Assembly: GCA_964507045.1 (NCBI GenBank)
Contig: CAZDOO010000007.1
Span: forward strand, 34,026 to 98,025
Source: UBA8199 sp964507045
GTDB taxonomy: Bacteria; Verrucomicrobiota; Verrucomicrobiia; Limisphaerales; UBA8199
DNA length: 64,000 nucleotides
Direction: 5' to 3'
In this document: positions 17,616-26,269 of the stretch, in pieces
Position numbering within the stretch: position 1 is the stretch's first letter
How the letters are laid out: each line of letters starts with the position of its first letter
Program-made: the position numbers and the translations under genes
Notes under the pieces: generated by a model
The model's input: only the letters and a program-made list of their open reading frames with translations
What the model was told of the DNA's origin: nothing
Database searches by the model: none

Positions 17616-17892
17616 AGCGATCAAAGCTGGTCCGGCCATGATCGGTGCCGGGGCCGCTGTCACAAAGGCCGCCGAAGGGCAAATCCTCTCCGACCATGCG
17701 CCGGACGGTGTCGTTGAGGCAAACCCATCTCCATATCCCTTGACCTCCGTCAATCCCGGTTCGTGGATTGTGCGCTATATTCCACCATGAAAACCAACAG
17801 GCCGGTTCTGGGGCGCGCCCAGCGCGCCGGTGCCCTGCGCTCACCAAAAAGGCGCTCCGCAACAGAGGCACTGAACTGACAAAGGAATTGCT

Positions 17893-18495
17893 ATGACACC
17901 GACACAAATCATGGAGACCGAGCACCGGAACATCGAAGCCGTGGTGAGGGCTCTGGGCGGCGTTGCCGCTGCTCTTGAGAAGGGACAGCGCGCCGATGCA
18001 GCCATGCTGGCGACGGCCGTGGAGTTCTTTCGCGTCTATGCCGACAAGCTCCATCACGGCAAGGAGGAAACGCGGTTCTTCCCCCTGCTGGTCAAGCGCG
18101 GGGTGCCGCCCCAGGGCTGCCCGATTGGCGGACTGAACCACGAACACGAGAAAGGCCGCGCGCTGGTGTGCTCCCTGGCGGAGCAGGCTCCGGCGTATGC
18201 CCAGGGCAAACCCGGCGCGGAGGCAGGCTTGCTCGAAACGCTGCGCGGCATTGTGGACCTGTACCAGAACCACATCTGGAAGGAGGACACCATGGTCTTT
18301 CCGATGGCCGACAAAGTTCTGACGGCGGCCGACCAGCACGAACTCCGCGAAAGCTTCGCCGGAGTGGACCGGGCCATCGGTCTTGACACCATCGCCCGGC
18401 TGGAGACGTTCGCAAAGAGCCTCGGGCAGAGCGTCCCGGAGCCCCAGCCGGGCACCGCGGCGCCCGGCGGCTGCGCTTGCGGGTGTGGATCCTGA
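17893..18495 (+). CDS. Hemerythrin HHE domain protein
   Basis: A 200-residue four-helix protein expected to bind a di-iron centre. Candidate ligands sit in TEHRNIEAVV (about residue 10), HHGKEETRFFPLL (about 55), NHEHEKGRALV (about 82) and YQNHIWKEDTMVFPMAD (about 125). A purine-rich AAAGGAATT lies just before the ATG. The C-terminus ends in a short Cys/Gly tail (GGCACGCGS). It directly precedes a nitric oxide reductase gene, so a role in NO or oxygen sensing, or in repair of damaged iron-sulfur clusters, is likely by context. Confidence 0.9.
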   Translation: MTPTQIMETEHRNIEAVVRALGGVAAALEKGQRADAAMLATAVEFFRVYADKLHHGKEETRFFPLLVKRGVPPQGCPIGGLNHEHEKGRALVCSLAEQAPAYAQGKPGAEAGLLETLRGIVDLYQNHIWKEDTMVFPMADKVLTAADQHELRESFAGVDRAIGLDTIARLETFAKSLGQSVPEPQPGTAAPGGCACGCGS

Positions 18496-18624
18496 AACCC
18501 AATGTCCTTGTATGTTATCGCGGCGCCAGGACCGCCCTAGAGTTCTTGCTGCCAGCCGCACCAAGAAAAAGAGGTGCAGAGAGCGGACTCTTTGCCTATA
18601 AACCCAGCGAAAGGAACATTAGCT

Positions 18625-20901
18625 ATGCAGCAAACCGAGACACTATCTCCTTGGTGGAGGCAAGCAGTCATTCTAATCATGGTGGCAGGATTCACGATCC
18701 TGATTTGGATGGCGGTCCGAAGTTTCAAGGACGCGCCGCCCACGCCGGACAAGGTCGTCACTGCTGCCGGCGAGATCGTCTTCACGAAAGACGACGTGCA
18801 GGCCGGGCAGCGGGTATTTCTTCAACACGCCCTCATGGAGAACGGCACGATTTGGGGTCATGGCGCCTATCTCGGCCCGGACTTCTCCGCGGAATATCTC
18901 CATACCCTCACGCGTGACGCGCAGGAATGGTTCGCCACGAACCGCTACCAGCGCTCCTGGAGCACCCTTTCCCCCGCCGAACAGGATGCGGTGACGGCGG
19001 AGGTGGTGTCGCTGCTGGAGCAAAACCGCTACGACGCCAAGTCGGGTACCCTGACGTTCACCGAGGCCGAGCAGCTCTCATTCCAGAAGCAAATCGCCAA
19101 GTGGGCTGCCTACTTTTCGCAGCCCGCCACCAACGCCGGCCTGCCCGCCAAATACATCACCGACGCAACCGAACTGCGCCAGCTCACCGCCTTCTTCGCC
19201 TGGACGGCTTGGGCCTCCGCCGCGCACCGTCCGGGCAAAAACTACTCCTACACCAACAACTTTCCCTACGACCCGGCGGCCGGGAACAAGCTCAGCAGCG
19301 ACGCGATTCTCTGGAGCGCGCTCAGCCTGGTGGCGCTCCTGGGCGGAACGGCGCTCGTGCTGTTTGCGTTCGGCAAGTTTGATTACCTCGGCTGGAAAGG
19401 CCGCACTGAGCACGTCCATCCGCCCGCGCTGGCGGGCAACGCGACCGCCAGCCAGCGGGCCACGCTCAAATACTTCGTCATCGTGGCGCTGTTGTTCCTG
19501 CTGCAAGTGCTGGTGGGCGCGGCGACGGCGCATTACCGCGTCGAGCCGGGTGGGTTCTACGGTTTTGACCTGCCGCGCTGGCTGCCCAGCCACCTTCTGC
19601 GGACGTGGCACCTGCAATTGGCCATTTTCTGGGTCGCCACCGCTTACGTGGCCGGCGGATTGCTCCTTGCCGCGTCGCTAGGCACTGAACCGAAAGGCCA
19701 GGTCAAAGGAATCAACGTCCTCTTCGGCGCTTTGCTCATCGTGGTGCTGGGCAGCCTGCTCGGGGAACTGCTCGGCATCAACCGGGCGCTGGGCACACTC
19801 TGGTTCTGGCTGGGGCATCAAGGCTGGGAGTATCTGGACCTGGGCCGCGCCTGGCAGGTGTTGCTGGCTGTGGGCCTGGTGCTGTGGCTGTTTCTGCTCC
19901 TGCGCGCGGTCGCGGCCGTGCGCCACGACCCCGAGAAAGGCGAAGTGTCCTCGCTGTTTCTCTACGCCGCCGTGGGCATCCCGCTATTCTACCTGCCCGC
20001 GATGTTCTTCAACAGCAATACCCATTTCACCGTCGTGGATATGTGGCGGTTCTGGATCATTCACTTATGGGTGGAAGGGTTCTTTGAACTCTTTGCCACC
20101 GTCATGGTGGCCATCATCTTCTTCCGGCTGGGCGTGGTGTCGAAGGTGACGGCGGCGCGCGTGGTATATCTCGACGCCATTCTTTACCTCGGCAGCGGCA
20201 TTGTTGGCACGGGACACCACTGGTACTGGACCGGCCAGTCGAACATCACCATGGCGCTGGCCGCGATGTTCTCGGCGCTCGAAGTGGTGCCGCTCACGCT
20301 GCTCACGCTGGACGCATGGGACTTCATCCGGCTGACGCGCGGCAACTGTGCGACGCGCGGCGAAGACCTGGCGGCAAAGCATAAATGGACCTTCTACTTC
20401 CTCATGGCCGTTGGATTCTGGAACTTCGTCGGCGCGGGCGTGTTTGGCTTCCTCATCAATCTGCCGGTCGTGAGCTACTACGAAGTCGGCACGCTGCTCA
20501 CCACCAACCACGGCCACGCGGCCATGATGGGCGTGTTCGGCATGCTGGCGGTGGCGCTGATGGTGTTCGCCATGCGCCAAACACTCCCGGATGCCGCGTG
20601 GCGCCGCGTCGAGAAGTGCGTCCAGGTATCGTTTTGGGGATTAAACATAGGACTGGCGTTGATGCTGCTCCTGAACCTCTTCCCCGGCGGCATCGTGCAA
20701 TTGCGGGACGTGCTGGAAAACGGCTACTGGCACGCCCGCAGCCTTGAGTTCATCGGCCAGCCCCTGATGCGGACACTGGAATGGCTCCGACTGCCAGGGG
20801 ACGTGGTCTTCATTCTCGGCGGCGTTGTGCCCGCGGTGCTGGCCGCAGTTATGGCCTGGCGATTCCGCAATGAGTCCGCCAGCGCGTCCGCCAACAAATG
20901 A
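18625..20901 (+). CDS. norZ: Quinol-dependent nitric oxide reductase (qNOR)
   Basis: Reduces two NO to N2O in the inner membrane using quinol. It has 758 residues; an N-terminal hydrophilic cytochrome-c-like domain without a CxxCH motif marks the quinol type rather than the cytochrome type. About 13-14 hydrophobic segments follow. Metal-site residues are visible in IHLWVEGFFELFATV (about residue 480), GTGHHWYWTG (about 528) and TTNHGHAAMMGVFG (about 625). The start at 18625 is preceded by AAAGGAAC; an in-frame Met 17 codons upstream lacks this. Genes on both sides fit NO detoxification. Confidence 0.94.
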   Translation: MQQTETLSPWWRQAVILIMVAGFTILIWMAVRSFKDAPPTPDKVVTAAGEIVFTKDDVQAGQRVFLQHALMENGTIWGHGAYLGPDFSAEYLHTLTRDAQEWFATNRYQRSWSTLSPAEQDAVTAEVVSLLEQNRYDAKSGTLTFTEAEQLSFQKQIAKWAAYFSQPATNAGLPAKYITDATELRQLTAFFAWTAWASAAHRPGKNYSYTNNFPYDPAAGNKLSSDAILWSALSLVALLGGTALVLFAFGKFDYLGWKGRTEHVHPPALAGNATASQRATLKYFVIVALLFLLQVLVGAATAHYRVEPGGFYGFDLPRWLPSHLLRTWHLQLAIFWVATAYVAGGLLLAASLGTEPKGQVKGINVLFGALLIVVLGSLLGELLGINRALGTLWFWLGHQGWEYLDLGRAWQVLLAVGLVLWLFLLLRAVAAVRHDPEKGEVSSLFLYAAVGIPLFYLPAMFFNSNTHFTVVDMWRFWIIHLWVEGFFELFATVMVAIIFFRLGVVSKVTAARVVYLDAILYLGSGIVGTGHHWYWTGQSNITMALAAMFSALEVVPLTLLTLDAWDFIRLTRGNCATRGEDLAAKHKWTFYFLMAVGFWNFVGAGVFGFLINLPVVSYYEVGTLLTTNHGHAAMMGVFGMLAVALMVFAMRQTLPDAAWRRVEKCVQVSFWGLNIGLALMLLLNLFPGGIVQLRDVLENGYWHARSLEFIGQPLMRTLEWLRLPGDVVFILGGVVPAVLAAVMAWRFRNESASASANK

Positions 20902-20920
20902 CCCATTGAATCAACGAATT

Positions 20921-21268
20921 ATGCAACCAGAAATCCCCTCCAAGCCCAAGGGCTTGCCCGGCGCCCAAGTGGCCAAAGCCGGCGAACTCGTCAACTACCA
21001 GGACGGTGCGGTCGTCAGCCGCGAGATCGTCAAGAAGTCCACGGGCAACGTGACGCTCTTCGCCTTCGACGAGGGCCAGGGCCTGAGCGAGCACACCGCC
21101 CCGTTCGACGCGCTCGTGCAGCTCGTGGAAGGCGAAGCGGAGATCATGATCGCCGGCAATCCCCACCAATTGCGGGGCGGCGAGATGATTCTTATGCCCG
21201 CCGGCCAGCCGCACGCGCTCAAGGCGCTGAAGCGCTTCAAGATGATTCTCACGATGATCCGGTCATAG
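20921..21268 (+). CDS. Small cupin-domain protein
   Basis: A 115-residue single-cupin barrel. Potential metal ligands lie in LSEHTAPFDALVQLVEGEAE and PAGQPHALKALKRFK. It starts 19 bp after the NO reductase stop on the same strand, so it is probably co-transcribed. Similar small cupins often accompany NO or stress operons. The function is unassigned: it could sense a ligand or protect metal sites. Confidence 0.85.
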   Translation: MQPEIPSKPKGLPGAQVAKAGELVNYQDGAVVSREIVKKSTGNVTLFAFDEGQGLSEHTAPFDALVQLVEGEAEIMIAGNPHQLRGGEMILMPAGQPHALKALKRFKMILTMIRS

Positions 21269-21539
21269 CCGAACTCACCCGTGCTCAGCCACCGGCTGCC
21301 GTGGGTGGCTCCTTCCTGCGGCCCTTGGTCGTTGGCATTGCCTACACGGATGTCCCAATTCGGTACGCCGCCGCTTGCCGGCGCCGACTGACGCACGGGC
21401 ACGAGCAGGCTTTTATAGTGTGGCGCGGATGTCTTAACGCACGACCAATTCCCGCCGCGCGCCCGGCTTCGCGAAAAGCGCCGCCAATCATGAGCCATCG
21501 CCCCCGCAGGGCACGGTATTTGCGTCAAAGCCGGGCCAG

Positions 21540-23000
21540 ATGAGCAAGTATTACGTCGCTTGTGACCTGGGACCTGAGAGCGGCCGGGTGATGCTGGGCA
21601 CCCTCCACCCGGACTCGCTCACGCTGAGCGAGGTGCGGCGCTTTCAAAATGTTCCCGTCCAGGAGAAGGACGCGCTTCAATGGAACATCCCCCAGTTGTA
21701 TCAAGAGGTCCTCGAAGGCTTGCGCGCGATCGGCGCTTACGAAGAGGCCGTGGACAGCATCAGTTGCGATTCCTGGAGCGGCGACTACCTGCTCTTTGAC
21801 TCCGACGATTCTTTGATCGCGCCGGCCTATCATCACCGCGACCTGCGCACCCGCGAAGGCATGCAGAAGGTCCTGTCCCAAATCTCGCGGGAGGTCTTGT
21901 ACCAGGAAACCGGCGTCCAACCGATGCCCCGCAACACCCTGTGCCAGTTGGCGGCGGAGAAATCCCGCCGCCTCGCCCGGGCCCAGCGCCTCCTGCCGGT
22001 CGCCGACGCCTTCAACTACCTGCTGTCGGGCGTGCCGCGCTTTGAGCTGACCATGACGGGCGCCACGCAGCTCTGCAACCCGGTCACGCGTTCCTGGTCG
22101 CCCCGGCTGCTCGACACCTTGGCGCTGCCGGCCAAACTCTTTCCGCCGCTGGTTCCCGCCGGCACCGAGCTCGGCCCGCTGCGGCCCGAGATTGCCAAGT
22201 CAACCAAACTGGAGGATGCCCAGGTTGTCGCCTCCTGCTCGGATGAAACCGCCGCCGCGCTCGCGGGGTTGCCGATTCTTCCCGGGGAAAGCTGGGCCTA
22301 TCTGCGGCTGGGTTCATGGGCCAGCGTCGGCACCGAACTTCCCCAGCCGATCATCACCGACGCCAGCCGGAACCTGGGGTTTAACAACGAGCCCGGCTAC
22401 GGCGGTTCGGTTCGCTTCTCCAAGCAGACGATTGGCCTGTGGATTCTCGAAGAATGCCGCCGCTACTGGAAAGAACAGGACCGCGAGATTGATGACGCGC
22501 TGCTCACCCACCTGGCCGGCTCCGCGCCCGCATTTGAGTCCCTGATCAACCCCGCCGACCCCCGCTTTCTCTCGCCGGGCGACATGCCGCTCAAGATCCA
22601 GGCCTTCTGCCGGGATACCTGCCAGCCCGTGCCCCGCAAGCCCGGACCGATCATTCGTTGTGTGCTGGAAAGCCTCGCCCTGTTCTATCGCCAGACGCTC
22701 CAGGAAATCGAGGATACGACCGGACGGCAGATCGCACGCGTCTATCTCCTCGGCGGGACCGCGGATTTCCTATTCAACCATTTCATCGCCAACGCCCTGC
22801 GCCGCCCGCTGGTCCTGGTTCCTCCCGACGCCACAGCCCTCGGCAATGTCGTGGTGCAAGCTGTGGCCCTGCGCCACCTCAAATCCCTTGAGGCGGCCCG
22901 GGAAATTGTGCGCCATTCCTGCAAGCTCGAGACGCTGCTCCCCTACGCCACCGCGTGGGATACCGCCTTCGTCCGCCTCAAAGAGATCCGCGCTGCCTGA
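21540..23000 (+). CDS. rhaB: Rhamnulokinase (FGGY family)
   Basis: Phosphorylates L-rhamnulose in the cytoplasm for rhamnose catabolism. The 486-residue protein begins YYVACDLGPESGRVMLG, the rhamnulokinase form of the N-terminal ATPase motif. SISCDSWSGDYLLFDSDD follows at about residue 75 and the C-terminal ATP site VYLLGGTADFLFNHFIANAL at about 400. No rhamnose isomerase or aldolase is adjacent, so the rest of the pathway must be elsewhere. The 270 bp before it (21269-21539) show nothing recognisable. Confidence 0.9.
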   Translation: MSKYYVACDLGPESGRVMLGTLHPDSLTLSEVRRFQNVPVQEKDALQWNIPQLYQEVLEGLRAIGAYEEAVDSISCDSWSGDYLLFDSDDSLIAPAYHHRDLRTREGMQKVLSQISREVLYQETGVQPMPRNTLCQLAAEKSRRLARAQRLLPVADAFNYLLSGVPRFELTMTGATQLCNPVTRSWSPRLLDTLALPAKLFPPLVPAGTELGPLRPEIAKSTKLEDAQVVASCSDETAAALAGLPILPGESWAYLRLGSWASVGTELPQPIITDASRNLGFNNEPGYGGSVRFSKQTIGLWILEECRRYWKEQDREIDDALLTHLAGSAPAFESLINPADPRFLSPGDMPLKIQAFCRDTCQPVPRKPGPIIRCVLESLALFYRQTLQEIEDTTGRQIARVYLLGGTADFLFNHFIANALRRPLVLVPPDATALGNVVVQAVALRHLKSLEAAREIVRHSCKLETLLPYATAWDTAFVRLKEIRAA

Positions 23001-23105
23001 AGCCCGCCGTAGTGGCCAGGCCCGCTTCGATTCATCGCGAGCGGCTGGCGCAGGTCAAAGGAAGAAAACGCCCGATTGCTTCCGCGCTTAGCTCGGCTGC
23101 AGTCC

Positions 23106-24245
23106 TTATGACCCAACGCCGACGCTGGGTGCGTGCAGCCGGGCGAGGACCTGCGCGGCCGCAGAGCGGACCCAACCGCGTTCATCGTTCAGCGCGGCCT
23201 CGAGTTGCGGCGCGGCGCGTTGCGCGGCCTCCGAACTGACCCAGTTCGGGTCAATGAGACCGAGGGCCAGTTCGGCGGCCTGCCGGACAGCGCGTTCCTC
23301 GTCCGTCAATGTAAGCACCAGCGCTTCGATGCTTGCCGGCTCGCCGATAGTACCCAGGGCCTGGGCTGCTGCCTGGCGCACATCGTTATCCGGATCGGCA
23401 AGCAAAGGCAGCAGGCCTTGCGCAATCTCAGGGTCGCGGATTCGGCCGAGGAACCGGACGGCGCTCAAGCGGACCTCGAAGCTGCGGTCGTTGAGCAGCG
23501 CGAGAAATTCAGGCGCGAGCGCCGGGTCAATGCGTTTGGCGAGCACTTCGGTCGCTGCCAGCCGCACGCAGGGCTCCGGGTCGCGAAACCGCTCCAGCAG
23601 TCGCAGGGTAACCTCGTCGCTGGTATTCTTGCCCAGGGCGTGAATCGTGGAAACCCGGACGGTGGGATCCTCGTCGTTCAACGCTGCCAGCAGGAACGGA
23701 ATCGCCCGCGGATCATCCACATTCTCCAGCGCCTCAGCGGCGGCGCGGCGCTTGAAGCTGGTGTCGTGCTTGAGTTCGGTGACGAGCGCCTTGACCGCCG
23801 CCTGGCCCGCAAACGCGGCGGCGTGGGCGTGCCCGAGAGCGACATCCAGCAGGGCCTGCTCCTCGCTGGTGGCAGGCTTCCAGCCGAGATGTCGCAAAGC
23901 GGTGGCCGCGGCTGTCCGCACGCCGGGATACGCGTCTCTCATCAGGTCTGCCAGATGGGGGAAAGCGCGCGAATCGCCCCTCCGCCCCAGGACGGCGGCC
24001 GCCACTTGCCGGACATTGCTGTCCGGATCCTCCAGCGCGGTGATCAGCGCCGGGACCGCCTGGTCGCTGGCAACGCGCTCCAGCCCGCTGACGGCGGCAC
24101 AGCGCACCGGCGCATCCTCGTCGGCCAGGCCCGCCAGCAGCAATTCGAGCGCGCGCTCGTGGCGCGCCGGGTCCAGCGCTTCCAGCGCTTTGCGGCGCAC
24201 TTCCGGGCTGCTGGACTTCAACCGTAATGTGTTCCACCAAACCAT
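23106..24245 (-). CDS. HEAT-repeat protein
   Basis: A 379-residue all-helical solenoid, probably a protein-binding scaffold. Repeats of about 31 residues recur from near the N-terminus to the end, e.g. ALITALEDPDSNVRQVAAAV, LLAALNDEDPTVRVSTIHAL and LPLLADPDNDVRQAAAQAL. There is no signal peptide or membrane segment. It is convergent with the rhamnulokinase gene. A partner cannot be predicted. Confidence 0.88.
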   Translation of the reverse strand: MVWWNTLRLKSSSPEVRRKALEALDPARHERALELLLAGLADEDAPVRCAAVSGLERVASDQAVPALITALEDPDSNVRQVAAAVLGRRGDSRAFPHLADLMRDAYPGVRTAAATALRHLGWKPATSEEQALLDVALGHAHAAAFAGQAAVKALVTELKHDTSFKRRAAAEALENVDDPRAIPFLLAALNDEDPTVRVSTIHALGKNTSDEVTLRLLERFRDPEPCVRLAATEVLAKRIDPALAPEFLALLNDRSFEVRLSAVRFLGRIRDPEIAQGLLPLLADPDNDVRQAAAQALGTIGEPASIEALVLTLTDEERAVRQAAELALGLIDPNWVSSEAAQRAAPQLEAALNDERGWVRSAAAQVLARLHAPSVGVGS

Positions 24246-24674
24246 AAGCGGGATACTCGCGTTCGATTCTGTTGCTCTAGACAGGACAGGGTGTCTTGAC
24301 CCGGTACACTGCGCCTGCCGGTTCCCGGCATGGTGTCCATGCCTTTAACCCCCTTCCCCGCTCCGGGCGACGAAGGGCTCGCGGCAGGTCTCTTTTGTAG
24401 AGCGTCTGCCGTGCCAAGCCTTGGACCTCGCCTGGCTTGTGAATAGCAGTGAACAACTTTCCCTTGAAGCCGGGCTCTGAAGGGCGCACAAAACACTCGG
24501 CGAGACATACGTTCTAGTCCAAGTACCGGGTGTGAGATCGTTGTCCGGGGCGTCAGGACATGCCTCTGGCAGTTATCCCGCTTGCGGGAGCGCCTATCTC
24601 CTTTGCGATGTCTCGCCATTCCTTTGCCCCAGATTCTGCTTGTGCCACGGCGCCGCATAACGCCCAATCAATGG
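24246..24674. other. Gene-free stretch
   Basis: About 430 bp between divergent genes. I found no convincing coding frame, repeat or RNA. It presumably holds the promoters of the HEAT gene and of the isomerase-like gene. Confidence 0.5.
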
Positions 24675-25583
24675 ATGAATCGCCGACACTTTCTGCACGC
24701 CACCGCACTGGCGGCCGCGACCAGCACTTGGCTTCCCTTCACCCGCTTATCCGCCGCGGAGCGGCCCCAGGGCGTGAGCTGGCCGATCGGTTGTTTCAAC
24801 CGGCCGTGGATCGGCAGCAAAAACAAACCTTGGGGCTACGACACCGCGTTGGACGGAATCAAGGCCGCGGGCTACAAACTCACCGGCCTGCTCACGCGGC
24901 CCGGCAAAGACGAGCCCTTCCTCGGCTCCGACGCCACGCCCGAATATCTCGCGGGCCTGAAGCGGCGCATCGCCGCGCGCGGGCTGGCGGTGAATATGGG
25001 CGCTCTGCGCATCAAGAGCGACCTGCCGCTGGCGGACCAGATCCAGGACACCCGCCAGCAGATTGACAACGGAAAGACCGTTGGGGTGGAGTTCCTGCTG
25101 ACGTTCGGTGCCAACAAGGCGGCCCAGTATGAGGATTACTACAAGCTGATGCGGGACGCCTCGGCCTATGCGCAGGAGCGGGGCATGAAGGTGGTGCTGA
25201 AGCCGCACGGGGGCGCGAGCGGGGCAGCAGAGGAAATCGTGCGCTGCCTGGACCGGGTGAAACACCCGAACTTCCAGGTTTGGTTCGACGCGGGGAATAT
25301 CCTCTACTACACCGGCAAGGATCCCGTGGAGCAACTCAAGCCCATCGTGCGGCACGTTACCGGTTTCTGCGCCAAGGATTGCGACCGGCAGGGCGGTTCG
25401 GTCGAGCTGCAATTGGGCACGGGGAAGGTGGATTTCCGGGCGGTGTTCGCCGAGTTGAAACTGGCCGGCTTCAATGGCCCAATCATGGTGGAATGTTGCG
25501 CCCTGGGCGACACGCCGGAAGTTGTGACCGCAAACGCCCGTAAGAACCGGCAGTACCTGGAAAACGTGCTGGCGACGCTGTAA
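24675..25583 (+). CDS. Secreted sugar phosphate isomerase/epimerase-like TIM barrel protein
   Basis: A 302-residue protein of the xylose-isomerase-like (AP endonuclease 2) superfamily. It begins MNRRHFLHATALAAATSTWL, a short Tat-like signal with RR. Barrel strands carry metal-binding candidates in VVLKPHGGASGAA, QVWFDAGNILYYTG and FNGPIMVECCALGD. In this superfamily members isomerise or epimerise sugars. The open frame starts 31 codons earlier, but the signal peptide supports 24675. Its export suggests a role on extracellular sugars. Confidence 0.85.
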   Translation: MNRRHFLHATALAAATSTWLPFTRLSAAERPQGVSWPIGCFNRPWIGSKNKPWGYDTALDGIKAAGYKLTGLLTRPGKDEPFLGSDATPEYLAGLKRRIAARGLAVNMGALRIKSDLPLADQIQDTRQQIDNGKTVGVEFLLTFGANKAAQYEDYYKLMRDASAYAQERGMKVVLKPHGGASGAAEEIVRCLDRVKHPNFQVWFDAGNILYYTGKDPVEQLKPIVRHVTGFCAKDCDRQGGSVELQLGTGKVDFRAVFAELKLAGFNGPIMVECCALGDTPEVVTANARKNRQYLENVLATL

Positions 25584-25693
25584 GCCCGCAAAAAGTTGAT
25601 GCTTTGCCGCCGTGGCTGGCGGGCGCCTCTCGATACCACCACCACGAGTTGGGCCGGACTCCCGCTCCGCCGATGGCCTGACCCTGGCGCCCG

Positions 25694-25810
25694 CACACCA
25701 CCGTAGTCACTCCGTCTACACACCGTATACACACCGTATACACACCGTAGTACCTCTGCAAACTTTGCAGAGGTACTACGGTGTGTATACGGTGTGTAGA
25801 CGGTGAGGTG
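25694..25810. repeat. Mirrored array of 11-bp units
   Basis: Left units: CACACCACCGT, AGTCACTCCGT, CTACACACCGT, ATACACACCGT twice, then AGTACCTCTGC. Right units: GCAGAGGTACT, ACGGTGTGTAT, ACGGTGTGTAG, ACGGTGAGGTG. The centre TACCTCTGCAAA-C-TTTGCAGAGGTA is perfect, and pairing is exact from about 25731 to 25795. The last right-hand unit, ACGGTGAGGTG, also occurs in the hairpin at 3647-3741. Confidence 0.93.
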
Positions 25811-25886
25811 AGCCAGCAGAGAGGGGGTATTACCTCGGCCTGAGCCTGGCCCGCATTCCGGGCCGCCTGGACCGGCCAATCCCGTA

Positions 25887-26147
25887 GGAGGGTGTTCCGA
25901 AATTCATAGCAAGTGGCGGTACTGCAGGTACTTGAGCGCAAAAAATGAGGGTGGGAGGGGCAGCGCAGAACAGGGTAGGCTCCAAGGGATAGGCACAATC
26001 AGTGGTGAAACTCTTGCTGGACCGACACCGAATGCACTTTCACGGTAGCACTGCGATGACCTGCCGAGCACGAGAGCCGCTTTCGACCCTGATGCATTTC
26101 AGCCAATAGAATCAAGGATGGCAGGTTTGAATTTCGGAACACCCTCC
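25887..26147. mobile_element. MITE-like non-autonomous element
   Basis: 20-bp perfect terminal inverted repeats (GGAGGGTGTTCCGAAATTCA at 25887-25906, reverse complement at 26128-26147) enclose 221 bp without a plausible gene. GTA flanks both ends (25884-25886 and 26148-26150) as a possible 3-bp target duplication. This is the form of a miniature inverted-repeat transposable element mobilised by a transposase elsewhere. Confidence 0.8.
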
Positions 26148-26269
26148 GTAGGAATTCACGGATTCCCCGGGTGGGATGGGGTGTTGGTGCCAAGATACGC
26201 CCGTGGCCGGCTGCCGGCCGTTTTCCGCTCGTGCCCGGCGGCAGCCTCTTCTAAGCTCTATAGCCAGAC

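Noticed and set aside
25694..25810. CRISPR array
   Set aside because: Units of 11 bp are directly abutting, mirrored, without spacers, and no cas genes are present.
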